This document shows, one piece after another, positions 17,124-25,572 of a stretch of 64,000 nucleotides of DNA (within the stretch, counting starts at the first letter, position 1; every line of letters starts with the position of its first letter). The stretch lies in NCBI RefSeq assembly GCF_050281185.1, contig NZ_JBNNWS010000018.1, positions 40,627 through 104,626 of the forward strand, in the 5' to 3' direction. This stretch comes from Heyndrickxia sp050281185 (GTDB lineage: Bacteria; Bacillota; Bacilli; Bacillales; Bacillaceae_C). Made by a program: the position numbers and the translations under genes. Below the pieces are notes generated by a model. The model saw only the letters and a list, made by a program, of their open reading frames with translations. It made no database searches and had not been told where the DNA came from.

Positions 17124-17924
17124 GTGACAGACAAAAAAATCACAGTACAATTTACGATGCTGACATTTTGCATAGCCTATCTTGTGTCAGGTGCTTTGAT
17201 TGCTCTTGGGCAATTCGGATATTCGGTTCACAATTGGGTTCACTCGTTACAGCAATTCGGGATGAATATCCCTTTTGCAATCTATATTTTGTCGCCCGCT
17301 ATTGCTTCATATATCGTTCTGAAGAAAAATAACAAAATAGCAGGTTTCAAGGAATGGTTGAGAACTGTTTTTTATGCCAAAAATAGTATATCTCTCTATT
17401 TGTTCGTTGTTGCAGGACTTGCACTGTATTTTTTGATACATATTGCAGTTTCAGGCCGCACGGAAATGGTGCTTCCATTTTATACGTTCTTCCTTTCCCT
17501 GCTTGGTAATCTTATTATCGGTGGCTTGGAGGAAGCTGGATGGATGTACATATTGCAGCCTGAGCTTGACAAAAAATACGGTTTTGTTTTGTCTTCTGTT
17601 TTTGTTGGAATCATTTGGAGTTTATGGCATATCCCTCTCTTCTTCATTCCGGGGACGAATCACGGAGAGGGACTCATTAACTTTTGGATGTTTGCAGTTC
17701 AACTCATTGCGTTTCGGTTTTTCAACGGGGCAATCTACAAAATATCAGGAAAAGGCCGTGTGTTTATGTGCGTATTATTCCACACCATGTTCAATGCGGC
17801 ATCCCCCATCTTTGGCACCATGACTATGACTTGGGCGGGAACCATTGCCGCAAATGCTGTGATTGTTCTTGTTTCAATTGTAACCGTTGTGATATACGAC
17901 AAAAAGAACAGGCGAATAGTATAA
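17124..17924 (+). CDS. CPBP-family intramembrane metalloprotease
   Basis: A 266-residue membrane protein with about eight hydrophobic segments. The CPBP/CAAX-protease motifs are visible: EEAGWMY near residue 137 and WSLWHIPLFF near 172, plus a later LFHTMFN histidine segment. Family members process membrane substrates or serve as bacteriocin self-immunity proteins. The GTG start at 17124 is preceded by GTGAGGTGAAG. No bacteriocin or peptide biosynthesis gene lies next to it, so its substrate is unknown. Two copies of the 18-bp repeat bracket this gene and the small ORF after it. Confidence 0.88.
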   Translation: MTDKKITVQFTMLTFCIAYLVSGALIALGQFGYSVHNWVHSLQQFGMNIPFAIYILSPAIASYIVLKKNNKIAGFKEWLRTVFYAKNSISLYLFVVAGLALYFLIHIAVSGRTEMVLPFYTFFLSLLGNLIIGGLEEAGWMYILQPELDKKYGFVLSSVFVGIIWSLWHIPLFFIPGTNHGEGLINFWMFAVQLIAFRFFNGAIYKISGKGRVFMCVLFHTMFNAASPIFGTMTMTWAGTIAANAVIVLVSIVTVVIYDKKNRRIV

Positions 17925-18012
17925 GCATAATCCGTGTTCGCCAAATTCCAGTTTTGTTGAATAGCCGATAAAAATATATTAGAGTTATGTAGGGCAAAAT
18001 AGGAGGAATTTC

Positions 18013-18123
18013 ATGACAAAGCATATTAACAACACTGAATGGGATGCTACATATTTTATAGGTGATTTAAGTGATTTTATGATTGAGATATATTATGGTT
18101 ATTCCATTAAACCAGCTAATTGA
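18013..18123 (+). CDS. Small hypothetical protein (36 aa)
   Basis: A 36-residue frame (MTKHINNTEWDATYFIGDLS...) with AGGAGGAATTTC directly before its ATG and a strong terminator right after its stop. Both features argue for a real transcribed gene or the intact 5' part of a shortened one. It is slightly acidic, with no membrane segment and no recognised family. Confidence 0.55.
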   Translation: MTKHINNTEWDATYFIGDLSDFMIEIYYGYSIKPAN

Positions 18124-18134
18124 GTAATGGAAAT

Positions 18135-18176
18135 AGCCTAGTTTCTTCGCATTGTACTGAGAAATTAGGCTTTTTA
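18135..18176 (+). terminator. Intrinsic terminator
   Basis: AGCCTAGTTTCT (18135-18146) pairs with AGAAATTAGGCT (18160-18171), with one G-T pair, followed by a T-run. Confidence 0.8.
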
Positions 18177-18186
18177 ATATTGAAAT

Positions 18187-18204
18187 TTCCTTAACGTTGT
18201 AAAT
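18187..18204 (+). repeat. Intergenic repeat, copy 2
   Basis: An exact copy of the 18-bp sequence at 16780-16797, in the same orientation, on the other side of the CPBP gene. The adjoining TGGCGCTACCCC resembles other Bacillus intergenic repeats. Confidence 0.65.
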
Positions 18205-18362
18205 GCGGTTTCCTGGCGCTACCCCTTATTCAACTCCTGTTTTTTCTTAAAAGGATATAACTAAATAAATAAAAAAAACTGGTGATTCCAAACAAAAAAA
18301 AATTCCTGGAGTCATTAGCATATATAGACTTAAAGGTAAAGACCAAATGAAGGCAATTAGCA

Positions 18363-18551
18363 TTAATAATTTTCTTGATGTAAAAAAGAGATTATTGCTG
18401 TAATTGCGGGTAAAACTAACATAAACAAAGTTATTAATGTCGTACTATTATTTGTTTCATTCGAATAAGGATTAAAGAAATTTAATAATAGCCATAAACC
18501 AATAGAAATTATTGCAGCGACTAACCCCAAAAAGGATGCCTTTTTTAGCAT
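18363..18551 (-). CDS. Small membrane protein (62 aa)
   Basis: A two-segment membrane protein: MLKKASFLGLVAAIISIGLW forms the first segment and LFMLVLPAITAIISFL the second, with a short polar loop rich in Asn/Thr/Ser between them. GGAGGGGGGAG lies upstream of the ATG. No family recognised. It has no operon partner. Confidence 0.65.
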   Translation of the reverse strand: MLKKASFLGLVAAIISIGLWLLLNFFNPYSNETNNSTTLITLFMLVLPAITAIISFLHQENY

Positions 18552-18882
18552 TTAATTGACACTCCCCCCTCCATTAGTATTTCTGTTTTTAATATACCAC
18601 ATATATCCAATTCTTTATTGACCCATTCAGCCAGTTAGTTTAAGCGAAAACATTCACAATCTTGTTTTACCTTAACAAAATCTAATCCCTTATTGTGTAG
18701 AGGCATATCAAAAAGACGCCTTCTTATTAAAGAAAAGCGCCTATTTGTGGAAAACTGAAAAAACTTTAAGATTAAATTTGTGTTGTGTGGCAACTAATAA
18801 AAAAGCTGATATACAAAGTTTTCCTCATACTATGCCCCACTTTTGCACGTATCTCGGACATAACCTTTAGACTACTCCTCTT

Positions 18883-19554
18883 TCAATCACCATATTCGTC
18901 GTGTAGGCGCCACCACGTATAAGGCGGGGTTTGCGGCCACCCCTCAGGTGAATCCTCCCAGTCTTCCTGGCGACCGAAGGGTGTCAGGTCGAGGAAATTG
19001 AAGTCGGATCTGATCCTGTCGACTCCTCGTGCCGTCGTGTAATAGGTGCGGTAGACGCTGGCGCCATCACAGAGGAAGACACTCAGGCCGAATCCACTGC
19101 CCGCACCGCAGTCGACGTTGAAGTTGTCGCCGTTTGAAGAAAACCAGGGCACAGTCCAGCCCATTCGCTTCTTGTAGGGCTCGATCTGTGACAGTGGTGC
19201 GGGGGAGACTATAATTAAGGTGGTATCTCGGGCATGCAAATGAGCTAGATGGCCAATGTTATCTACGAAGGACGAGCAGCCCGGGCAATGGTGGTCGGAA
19301 CCCGGAGCCATCATGAAGTGGTAAACGATGAGCTGGCGACGTCCATTGAAAAGATCAAACAGGCTCGCTTTGCCATTTAGGCCCTCGAAGACGTAATCTT
19401 TGTCAATCCGGACCATCGGCAGCCTCCTACGCTCTGCGGCCAGAGCGTCCAATGCACGAGTGAGTTCCTTCTCTTTGATGAGCAACTTTTCGCGAGCAGC
19501 CTGCCACTCGTCTTCTGACACGACTTGCGGAAGCACTGATTTGTTCTTTGGCAT
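18883..19554 (-). CDS. DUF899 thioredoxin-like protein, probably acquired
   Basis: A 223-residue DUF899-family protein with a thioredoxin-like fold. YHFMMAPGSDHHCPGCSSF carries the CPGC active-site-like motif, and the closing DLTPFGRQEDWEDSPEGWPQ is the family signature. Function is undefined; a redox role is inferred from the motif. GAGAGGAG precedes the ATG. Base composition is strikingly different: the line at 18961-19020 has 33 G+C of 60, while neighbours are near one third. Codons such as CTG, GGC and CGC dominate. Transfer from a high-GC donor is the simplest explanation. Confidence 0.85.
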   Translation of the reverse strand: MPKNKSVLPQVVSEDEWQAAREKLLIKEKELTRALDALAAERRRLPMVRIDKDYVFEGLNGKASLFDLFNGRRQLIVYHFMMAPGSDHHCPGCSSFVDNIGHLAHLHARDTTLIIVSPAPLSQIEPYKKRMGWTVPWFSSNGDNFNVDCGAGSGFGLSVFLCDGASVYRTYYTTARGVDRIRSDFNFLDLTPFGRQEDWEDSPEGWPQTPPYTWWRLHDEYGD

Positions 19555-19689
19555 ATGAATTCTCCTCTCTAACTAATTGTAGCTTTGTAAAAAAAGTATA
19601 AAATGAAATATGCGAAACTCGTTGATCGAGCATCATAGTTTTTATCTTTTTTAAATAGATTGAGAAAAATATTTAACTTTACCTAGTTT

Positions 19690-19860
19690 CTAATCACCTA
19701 TTTTATAAAAAAGTTTAATCAAAAGCACAGCTAACAAAGTGGCAGCGTTTAACGGTGGTCGACTTATTTTTTTATAAAAATGAAATGGTACATCTTTTTT
19801 AAAAACGATACAACTTTCTTTTACACCTTCATGATCTGTTCTATGGATTTTCGGATCCAT
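19690..19860 (-). CDS. Small hypothetical protein (56 aa)
   Basis: An open frame of 56 residues (MDPKIHRTDHEGVKESCIVF ... RPPLNAATLLAVLLIKLFYK), with AAGGAGGG placed just before the ATG at 19860. The N-terminal half is hydrophilic and the C-terminal half is a likely membrane segment. No family recognised. It lies upstream of the DUF899 gene on the same strand, 135 bp away. Confidence 0.6.
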   Translation of the reverse strand: MDPKIHRTDHEGVKESCIVFKKDVPFHFYKKISRPPLNAATLLAVLLIKLFYKIGD

Positions 19861-20060
19861 CCCTCCTTGTTATTGTTATTTTGCAATATCCTGCATTATT
19901 GATAAGTTTGTTTGTAATTCTAATTCGTTAAAAACAGAAAATTTCCTTCTAAAACAATCTGGAAGTTTAATGGAATAACTTTATTATCACTTAACAGGTT
20001 CTTAATCCACAAGAAAAACCAAAACCCCATCTTTATAAAGATAGGAAATTCCGGTTTATT

Positions 20061-20100
20061 TTTTTTATAAACGGTTCAAATTTTTTATAAACAGTTCAAT
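20061..20100 (+). repeat. 20-bp tandem repeat x 2
   Basis: TTTTTTATAAACGGTTCAAA and TTTTTTATAAACAGTTCAAT follow each other directly, downstream of the adenylyltransferase gene. The rest of 19861-20143 is AT-rich with no gene. Confidence 0.6.
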
Positions 20101-20143
20101 TTTATTTCAAAGCCAAAACAACAGCTTTCTTAAAAAATAATTT

Positions 20144-21019
20144 TTAAAAATTAATAATCTTTTTAGCATCTCTTGGTAAAGATTTAATATGTTTTAAATG
20201 ATCATATACTTTAGAATATCTAGCTTTTTGGTAGTGGAATTTTAGGTTTTTTGAAACATATTCTGCTGTACTGGAAAACAGATCACACATTGAAAACAAT
20301 GCCCTCCAACAATCTTCATAATTTCCATTGGTATAAGTGGAAAGAAGCTCTTGCCAACTTTTTTGAGAGAGGAAATTATCTAAATATTTACCGTTTTTAC
20401 CCACGCTTACTAAAAAGTCTGTTTGAATACCTACCTGCCATTCTAACATTTGAATTAGCATTTCTCTAACATTATTAAGATGCTCCTGTGCATAAAGAAA
20501 TTCTTCTCTCCATAAGCCCTTTGCAACATAATTTGATACCCACCAAAACTCATTGCAACAATCATCGAAAAATTCAGTAGTTGGGCGTTTTACCCAATAA
20601 TCCTCATCTGTTGGTTCGGAGATTGGAGGAAGTTGATTATCTTTGTCCAATAAAATCTTTGTAAGCTTATCCTCTTTACAATACACGTCTTTTTCATTTA
20701 CGGGAACTAATAATAAATCAATACGGTTCCCATCAGAAAACTGCATCAAATAAGAGAATCTTCCTCCTAACTCTGGAGGAAACATGGACATAGCTTCGGG
20801 CGTTTGCATAATAAGTTGTTCACCAAAAACATTTATCCAACTAGGATCGGATATGAAGGAATCCATATCGGTTACAAGATAAACAATATCATAGTCCTGA
20901 AACAAATCTTTTGGAACATTTGGGTTCACTCGCGAGCCATTCATACCAACGCCACGAATTCGTTTATCATTCATAGCGACTTTTAATATTAAATCCATCA
21001 TTTCTTTTTCAGTTCTCAT
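20144..21019 (-). CDS. aadK: Aminoglycoside 6-adenylyltransferase (ANT(6)/AadK family)
   Basis: A 291-residue nucleotidyltransferase that transfers AMP to streptomycin-type aminoglycosides. The NTase core is visible as GMNGSRVNPNVPKDLFQDYD, giving the GSR and D-x-D motifs, followed by FSDGNRIDLLLV with the third aspartate. The C-terminal helical domain matches family length (about 285 residues). GGAGGACTAATAA precedes the ATG at 21019. It is a chromosomal single gene, as aadK is in B. subtilis. Whether it gives resistance here depends on expression, which cannot be read. Confidence 0.88.
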   Translation of the reverse strand: MRTEKEMMDLILKVAMNDKRIRGVGMNGSRVNPNVPKDLFQDYDIVYLVTDMDSFISDPSWINVFGEQLIMQTPEAMSMFPPELGGRFSYLMQFSDGNRIDLLLVPVNEKDVYCKEDKLTKILLDKDNQLPPISEPTDEDYWVKRPTTEFFDDCCNEFWWVSNYVAKGLWREEFLYAQEHLNNVREMLIQMLEWQVGIQTDFLVSVGKNGKYLDNFLSQKSWQELLSTYTNGNYEDCWRALFSMCDLFSSTAEYVSKNLKFHYQKARYSKVYDHLKHIKSLPRDAKKIINF

Positions 21020-21190
21020 TTATTAGTCCTCCAATATTATTTTAGTCTTTTGTAAAAAGGAATATTAGGAGGTCCCCTAGATAAATAATAAATTCTATAT
21101 AAACGTTATAACTTATTGAATGTTATCTTCATTTGTTTTTCCTCCTTAATACTTAAATCGTATTTGTTTGTTTAACATAATATTTTTTCA

Positions 21191-21227
21191 AAAAGGAACC
21201 CTTTATGTCTGGCACTGTTCGTTATTT
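21191..21227 (-). repeat. Dispersed intergenic repeat, copy 2 (inverted)
   Basis: The reverse complement of this stretch matches 11786-11823 nearly base for base. It lies between the adenylyltransferase and WYL regulator genes. Confidence 0.65.
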
Positions 21228-21323
21228 TTTCAATTTCAAACATATACCTTATTATTTCAGAAAAAGGGATTTCATTTTCAAAAGACCGAAGCCGATTGTC
21301 TTATGATAGAAATAACGAGTGCT

Positions 21324-22289
21324 CTAGGTTAAGTTATAAAACGAAACAGTGGCTTCAGCCATCTTAAGAATCTTATTGTGTAGCTCTTTGGGTTGAATCA
21401 CCTTCATTTGATTGGCAAACCCTAATATGTATCCCTTTGCCTCGTCTTCTGTATTGAAAAAAAGCTTTACTGTTATCCATCCCTCCTGATTTTTATTGAG
21501 AACCTCTTCAATTTGAACAAATCGGTCGGTAAATTGTAACCTCGGTAAAATGGATGACGCAGCCTCTACCAACACTTCATATTTTGGCAAGTTTTCTATA
21601 AAGGCTTTTGTTGAAGATCTCCAGTACCCGGCAAGATTAAAATCTTTTGGTCTTTCAAATGTTTCACTAATAGGTTCTGCAGATTTAATCCGTGAAACCC
21701 TGTAATTTCGAATTTCATCGCTATCTTTGGCTGCAATAAAGTACCAACGATTCCCCTTTGCGACTAATCCTAGTGGATTTACAATACGTTCATTTGTTTC
21801 TCCGTCTGCACGTTCATAATCTATTTTTAATTTGTTTTCATTCCATATGGAATTTTTCAGGACTTCGAAGGTCTCCATTTTTTCATTCCGCTTGCGCCAT
21901 GCACTCGTGTCAATATGAATTCGGTTCCATACGTCTTTGGCATTTTCACGATAAATTGAAGGAAGCGATGCGATAAGTTTATTTCTTGCTTCTTCAGAAG
22001 TACTTGTCATACCTAGATCATCTAGCAATTGTGTAGAAGGAGACACTAATAATGTACGTATTTCAGATTCTTTTAAACCCGTTAAATTTGTCCGATAGCC
22101 TTCCAACAATGACCATCCACCATTTTTTCCACGCTCAGCAAAAACCGGGATACCAGTTCCGCTTAATGCTTCCATATCTCGATGGATGGTTCTCTCCGAA
22201 ACTTCCAATCTCTCCGATAATTCTTTAGCTGTCATTTGTCCTTGTGATTGTAATAAAAGCAAAATAGATAGCAGTCGATCCCCTCTCAT
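21324..22289 (-). CDS. WYL-domain helix-turn-helix regulator
   Basis: A 321-residue DeoR-type HTH plus WYL-domain transcription factor of the YafY group. The HTH is at the N-terminus (SERLEVSERTIHRDMEALSG), followed by a WYL core (PLGLVAKGNRWYFIAAKDSD) and a C-terminal extension domain. I chose ATG 22289 because AAAGGTGAG precedes it; a GTG nine bases upstream lies inside that site. It is transcribed divergently from the SDR gene with a spacer of about 110 bp, so it likely controls that gene. WYL domains sense small ligands or nucleic acids. Confidence 0.88.
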   Translation of the reverse strand: MRGDRLLSILLLLQSQGQMTAKELSERLEVSERTIHRDMEALSGTGIPVFAERGKNGGWSLLEGYRTNLTGLKESEIRTLLVSPSTQLLDDLGMTSTSEEARNKLIASLPSIYRENAKDVWNRIHIDTSAWRKRNEKMETFEVLKNSIWNENKLKIDYERADGETNERIVNPLGLVAKGNRWYFIAAKDSDEIRNYRVSRIKSAEPISETFERPKDFNLAGYWRSSTKAFIENLPKYEVLVEAASSILPRLQFTDRFVQIEEVLNKNQEGWITVKLFFNTEDEAKGYILGFANQMKVIQPKELHNKILKMAEATVSFYNLT

Positions 22290-22399
22290 GGCACTCACCT
22301 TTACGATTGATTTTTTCTTTATTTAATAAAATATGACAAAGGATGTCAAGAATTCTTCTTTATGATAAAAATATCTTGTAAATGAAAGGAATGGAATAT

Positions 22400-23233
22400 A
22401 TGAAACCATTAGAAGGAAAGGTCGCTCTTGTAACAGGAGGAAGCAGAGGCGCTGGGCGCGGTATTGCCGTCGAATTAGGTAAAGCTGGAGCAACGGTTTA
22501 TATCACAGGACGTAGTACCAAAGGATTTCCCACAAATGATTGGCCAGGAACGATTGATGATACTGTTTCACAAATTGAAACCTTTGGTGGAACAGGAATA
22601 GCAATTCGTTGTGATCATACGAACGATGCAGAAACGGAATCTGTAATCTCCCAAATTCGCAAAGAACAAGGAAAATTAGATATCCTTGTCAATAATGTTT
22701 GGGGTGCGCATGATCTCGGAATCGAAGCAAAACCATTTTGGGAATTGCCATTGAAACATTGGGATACGATGTTCACTGCAGGTGTGCGTGCCCAGTTGGC
22801 CACAAATCACTTTGCCATTCCGTTGCTTCGTAAAAATAAGCAAGCACTCATCGTTCATACCACTTTTTGGGATGAAGACAAATACACTGGTCAATTTTAT
22901 TACGATTTAGCCAAGAATTCATTAGTTCGCATGGCATATGGGCTGTCAATTGAATTAAAACAAGATAATATTGCCGTTCTTGCCGTTTCACCTGGTTTTA
23001 TGAGGACGGAGCTTGTTTTAAAGCATCATAATATAGATGAGGAACATTGGCAGGAAGCTGGAGAGTTAAACAGAACTGAAACCCCCTATTATGTTGGTCG
23101 TGGAATAAAAGCTTTGGCTAGTGATCCCAATATAATGGAGAAGAGTGGTCAGGTACTCAGAATTGGTGATTTAGCTAAAGAATATAAGTTCACAGATATA
23201 GACGGCCGATTAATTCCGCCATTTACATTATAG
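22400..23233 (+). CDS. Short-chain dehydrogenase/reductase
   Basis: A 277-residue Rossmann-fold NAD(P)-dependent oxidoreductase. The cofactor loop is TGGSRGAGRGIAVELG, with ITGRS suggesting NADP. The active-site YxxxK is YDLAK and the NNV(A/W)G element is present. This SDR subgroup has a C-terminal GRLIPPFTL tail. The start at 22400 follows AAAGGAATGG. It faces the WYL regulator, its probable controller. Substrate unknown. Confidence 0.88.
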   Translation: MKPLEGKVALVTGGSRGAGRGIAVELGKAGATVYITGRSTKGFPTNDWPGTIDDTVSQIETFGGTGIAIRCDHTNDAETESVISQIRKEQGKLDILVNNVWGAHDLGIEAKPFWELPLKHWDTMFTAGVRAQLATNHFAIPLLRKNKQALIVHTTFWDEDKYTGQFYYDLAKNSLVRMAYGLSIELKQDNIAVLAVSPGFMRTELVLKHHNIDEEHWQEAGELNRTETPYYVGRGIKALASDPNIMEKSGQVLRIGDLAKEYKFTDIDGRLIPPFTL

Positions 23234-23330
23234 AAGTACCTTAAAAAATATGATTGCTAGTACGGACTAAATGGTATAATGTGGGGAGATTACACGTTCA
23301 AATAATATTAATGAAGGGAGTTTTACGCAA

Positions 23331-23726
23331 ATGGAGGTAATATTTACTGTAAGTAAATGGGAAGAAAAGCCAGTAGATGATAGTAGAAAAGATTTCCCTA
23401 TTAATATTGCCCATGTTGAATATGAAATTGACGGTGAATTAAAAGGGAGAGCTTTTGTTGAGTATTTGCTATATTATTTAGAATCGAGTATAAATGATGG
23501 TCACTTAGCAACCGCTAAGATTTCCGGTTTTCTACATTTCGAAGGAACTTATAAGGGAAAACAGGGGACATTTACAGCTATAGAGCAAGGAATATTTGAT
23601 AAAGGGAATCTAGATTCTCCGGCAACAATCATTAAAGCTACCGGTGACTTAAAAAGTTTGACAGGGTCTTATAATTATCAGTTTACAGGTCCAACGAGTA
23701 AAATGATTTTAGACTTTGAATTCTAA
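23331..23726 (+). CDS. DUF3224 protein
   Basis: A 131-residue beta-barrel-type protein of the DUF3224 family. Repeated strand patterns such as SGFLHFEGTYKGKQGTFTAI and GDLKSLTGSYNYQF are typical. Function is unknown; related small proteins bind hydrophobic ligands. GAAGGGAG lies 10 nt before the ATG. It follows the SDR gene by 97 bp and is closed by a terminator at 23745. Confidence 0.8.
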   Translation: MEVIFTVSKWEEKPVDDSRKDFPINIAHVEYEIDGELKGRAFVEYLLYYLESSINDGHLATAKISGFLHFEGTYKGKQGTFTAIEQGIFDKGNLDSPATIIKATGDLKSLTGSYNYQFTGPTSKMILDFEF

Positions 23727-23744
23727 AAAAACGATCTATTTTTA

Positions 23745-23786
23745 TAAAAAAAGGCATTCCCTTTGCTTAATGGAATGCTTTTTTCT
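23745..23786 (+). terminator. Intrinsic terminator
   Basis: AAAAAAGGCATTCC pairs with GGAATGCTTTTTT around a short loop, downstream of the DUF3224 gene. Confidence 0.85.
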
Positions 23787-24004
23787 TTAAACTAAGTTGT
23801 TTAATAATACCACATTGCCATTACTTTTAATTTGACACTTTTTTGATAGCGTAATTTTATAAGACAAAATGTATTGTCTTGATCAAATTATGCTTTTGAT
23901 AGTCCTGGAAATGATAATTAAACTGACGTGAGCTAATAACCCAGGTCAGTTTTATTGTGTTATATCATTAATATTATTCATGCTTTGAAATTAATTCATT
24001 AGTA

Positions 24005-25285
24005 TTAAGCCGTTAATTCCTTTGATTGACTCACTTCTTGACGTTGTTCAGTTATAAGTATTCCGCCAATAAGACCTAGTAATGAGAAGATAACTGGAAC
24101 TATAAAACTATAATGGTATCCTACTGTGCTTGAAGCGGTATGAAAATGATCTAAGACTCTCCCAAAAATACTAGGTAGTAAAACAGCACTTAGAAAACCA
24201 CCTGTATTAGCAAATCCTGAGACAACACCAACCTCTTTTATAGCAAACGATTTACGAACAACCGCAAATGTAAGAGCACTTCCTCCATTACCATATCCAA
24301 TGATGAAGAAAAGAACAACTAATATATAGAATGGCGGCTTCCCGCCGAATAAAAGAAAAGCAGTCCAACATAAAAAGATCATCAAATGAACAAGCATATA
24401 TGGTCGTTTGATGGTTCCTAAACGACTTGAAATCCATGTTGTAAGCGGAGCGCCGATAATTGCCCCAATGAGACCAATCATAATAAGTTGACTCGCACCA
24501 GAACGTGTCATTCCATACACATGCATTCCATATGGAACTGCCCATGAACCGATAAATCCAACATAAGTACCGACAGCACCAAAGTGACACAAGAAAGTAG
24601 CCCATGCTTGGCGACTAGTGAATATACGTCGTAAGGTAACAAGCGTTTTTTCACGTTTATTCTCTATTTTAACAGATGAACTGCTACTTGATGTCTGGTT
24701 TATCAGCATTTTCTTTGGATTCTTAACAAGGACAAAATAAAGAAGAATTCCACAAAGACACAAAAGAATTCCAACTGTGAAAAATGGTGTTCTCCACCCA
24801 GTTAAGCTAATCCAAGTAGAAAAAGGAACAGTCGCAAACAAGAAACCGAGGCTCCCTATCATTCCTGCCATGCCAAGTAATTTAACAAATTCATTTACTT
24901 TAAACCATTGGCTTAATATTAGCACCAAATTGATCCAAATCGCTGCATCACCGATACCTACTAATAATCTAGCAAAAAGAAGGAACCATTCATTCGATGC
25001 GAGACTATAAAGCAATGTACCTAATCCATTCAGTAGAGTTCCTACAATTAGAAAAAAATTGGGACCAAAACGATCTGACAATATTCCAATAGGAATTTGT
25101 AAACCAGCATAAGCCAAAAATTGAATACTCGTCAATAATCCGATGGTAGATGCGGTAACATTGAACTCCTTCATTAATTGATCGGAAATTAATCCTGGGG
25201 CTGTTCTTTGACTCACTATTAATAAATACGAAAGCAATACTGCAGCAAAAACAACCCATCTATACCTACTATTTTGTTTTTCCAA
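24005..25285 (-). CDS. MFS permease
   Basis: A 426-residue transporter with 12 predicted membrane segments in two halves separated by a charged loop near residues 200-220. Motif A is present after segment 2 (GILSDRFGPNFFLI). The gene resembles the sugar-acid/anion and NarK-like branches of the MFS but I cannot name a substrate. Start is a TTG at 25285 with AGGAGTAGAGG upstream. It has no operon partner; a possible terminator hairpin (ACTGAC/GTCAGT) lies at about 23920-23955. Confidence 0.85.
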   Translation of the reverse strand: MEKQNSRYRWVVFAAVLLSYLLIVSQRTAPGLISDQLMKEFNVTASTIGLLTSIQFLAYAGLQIPIGILSDRFGPNFFLIVGTLLNGLGTLLYSLASNEWFLLFARLLVGIGDAAIWINLVLILSQWFKVNEFVKLLGMAGMIGSLGFLFATVPFSTWISLTGWRTPFFTVGILLCLCGILLYFVLVKNPKKMLINQTSSSSSSVKIENKREKTLVTLRRIFTSRQAWATFLCHFGAVGTYVGFIGSWAVPYGMHVYGMTRSGASQLIMIGLIGAIIGAPLTTWISSRLGTIKRPYMLVHLMIFLCWTAFLLFGGKPPFYILVVLFFIIGYGNGGSALTFAVVRKSFAIKEVGVVSGFANTGGFLSAVLLPSIFGRVLDHFHTASSTVGYHYSFIVPVIFSLLGLIGGILITEQRQEVSQSKELTA

Positions 25286-25527
25286 TGACCTCTACTCCTA
25301 TAATTCTGTTCTTCTAAAGTATTATACTCTACTTTTTTACCTTTAGATGAACGAAATATATGTGGAGGCGTTTTCATTAGAAATATTTTTCTTACATTAT
25401 TTTGTTGTTAAATTCAAAGTATGATTTTTTAAATTAATAAAAATAAACCAACAATTACAACTTGGTTAAACCATGTAAAAATAAAAATCCTTTTTCAAAA
25501 TAAAAATCATGCAAATTAACAAAAGAT

Positions 25528-25552
25528 AACCACCAAGATTATCTCGGTGGTT
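25528..25552. terminator. Terminator of the ABC-F gene
   Basis: AACCACC (25528-25534) and GGTGGTT (25546-25552) form a stem with extra loop pairing, placed just after the stop of the ABC-F gene. Confidence 0.7.
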
Positions 25553-25572
25553 TTACTGGTTTTAACTAATAA

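Noticed and set aside
17124..18123. Bacteriocin cluster with CPBP immunity protein
   Set aside because: The 36-residue ORF has no leader motif or double glycine, and no transporter or modification gene is present.
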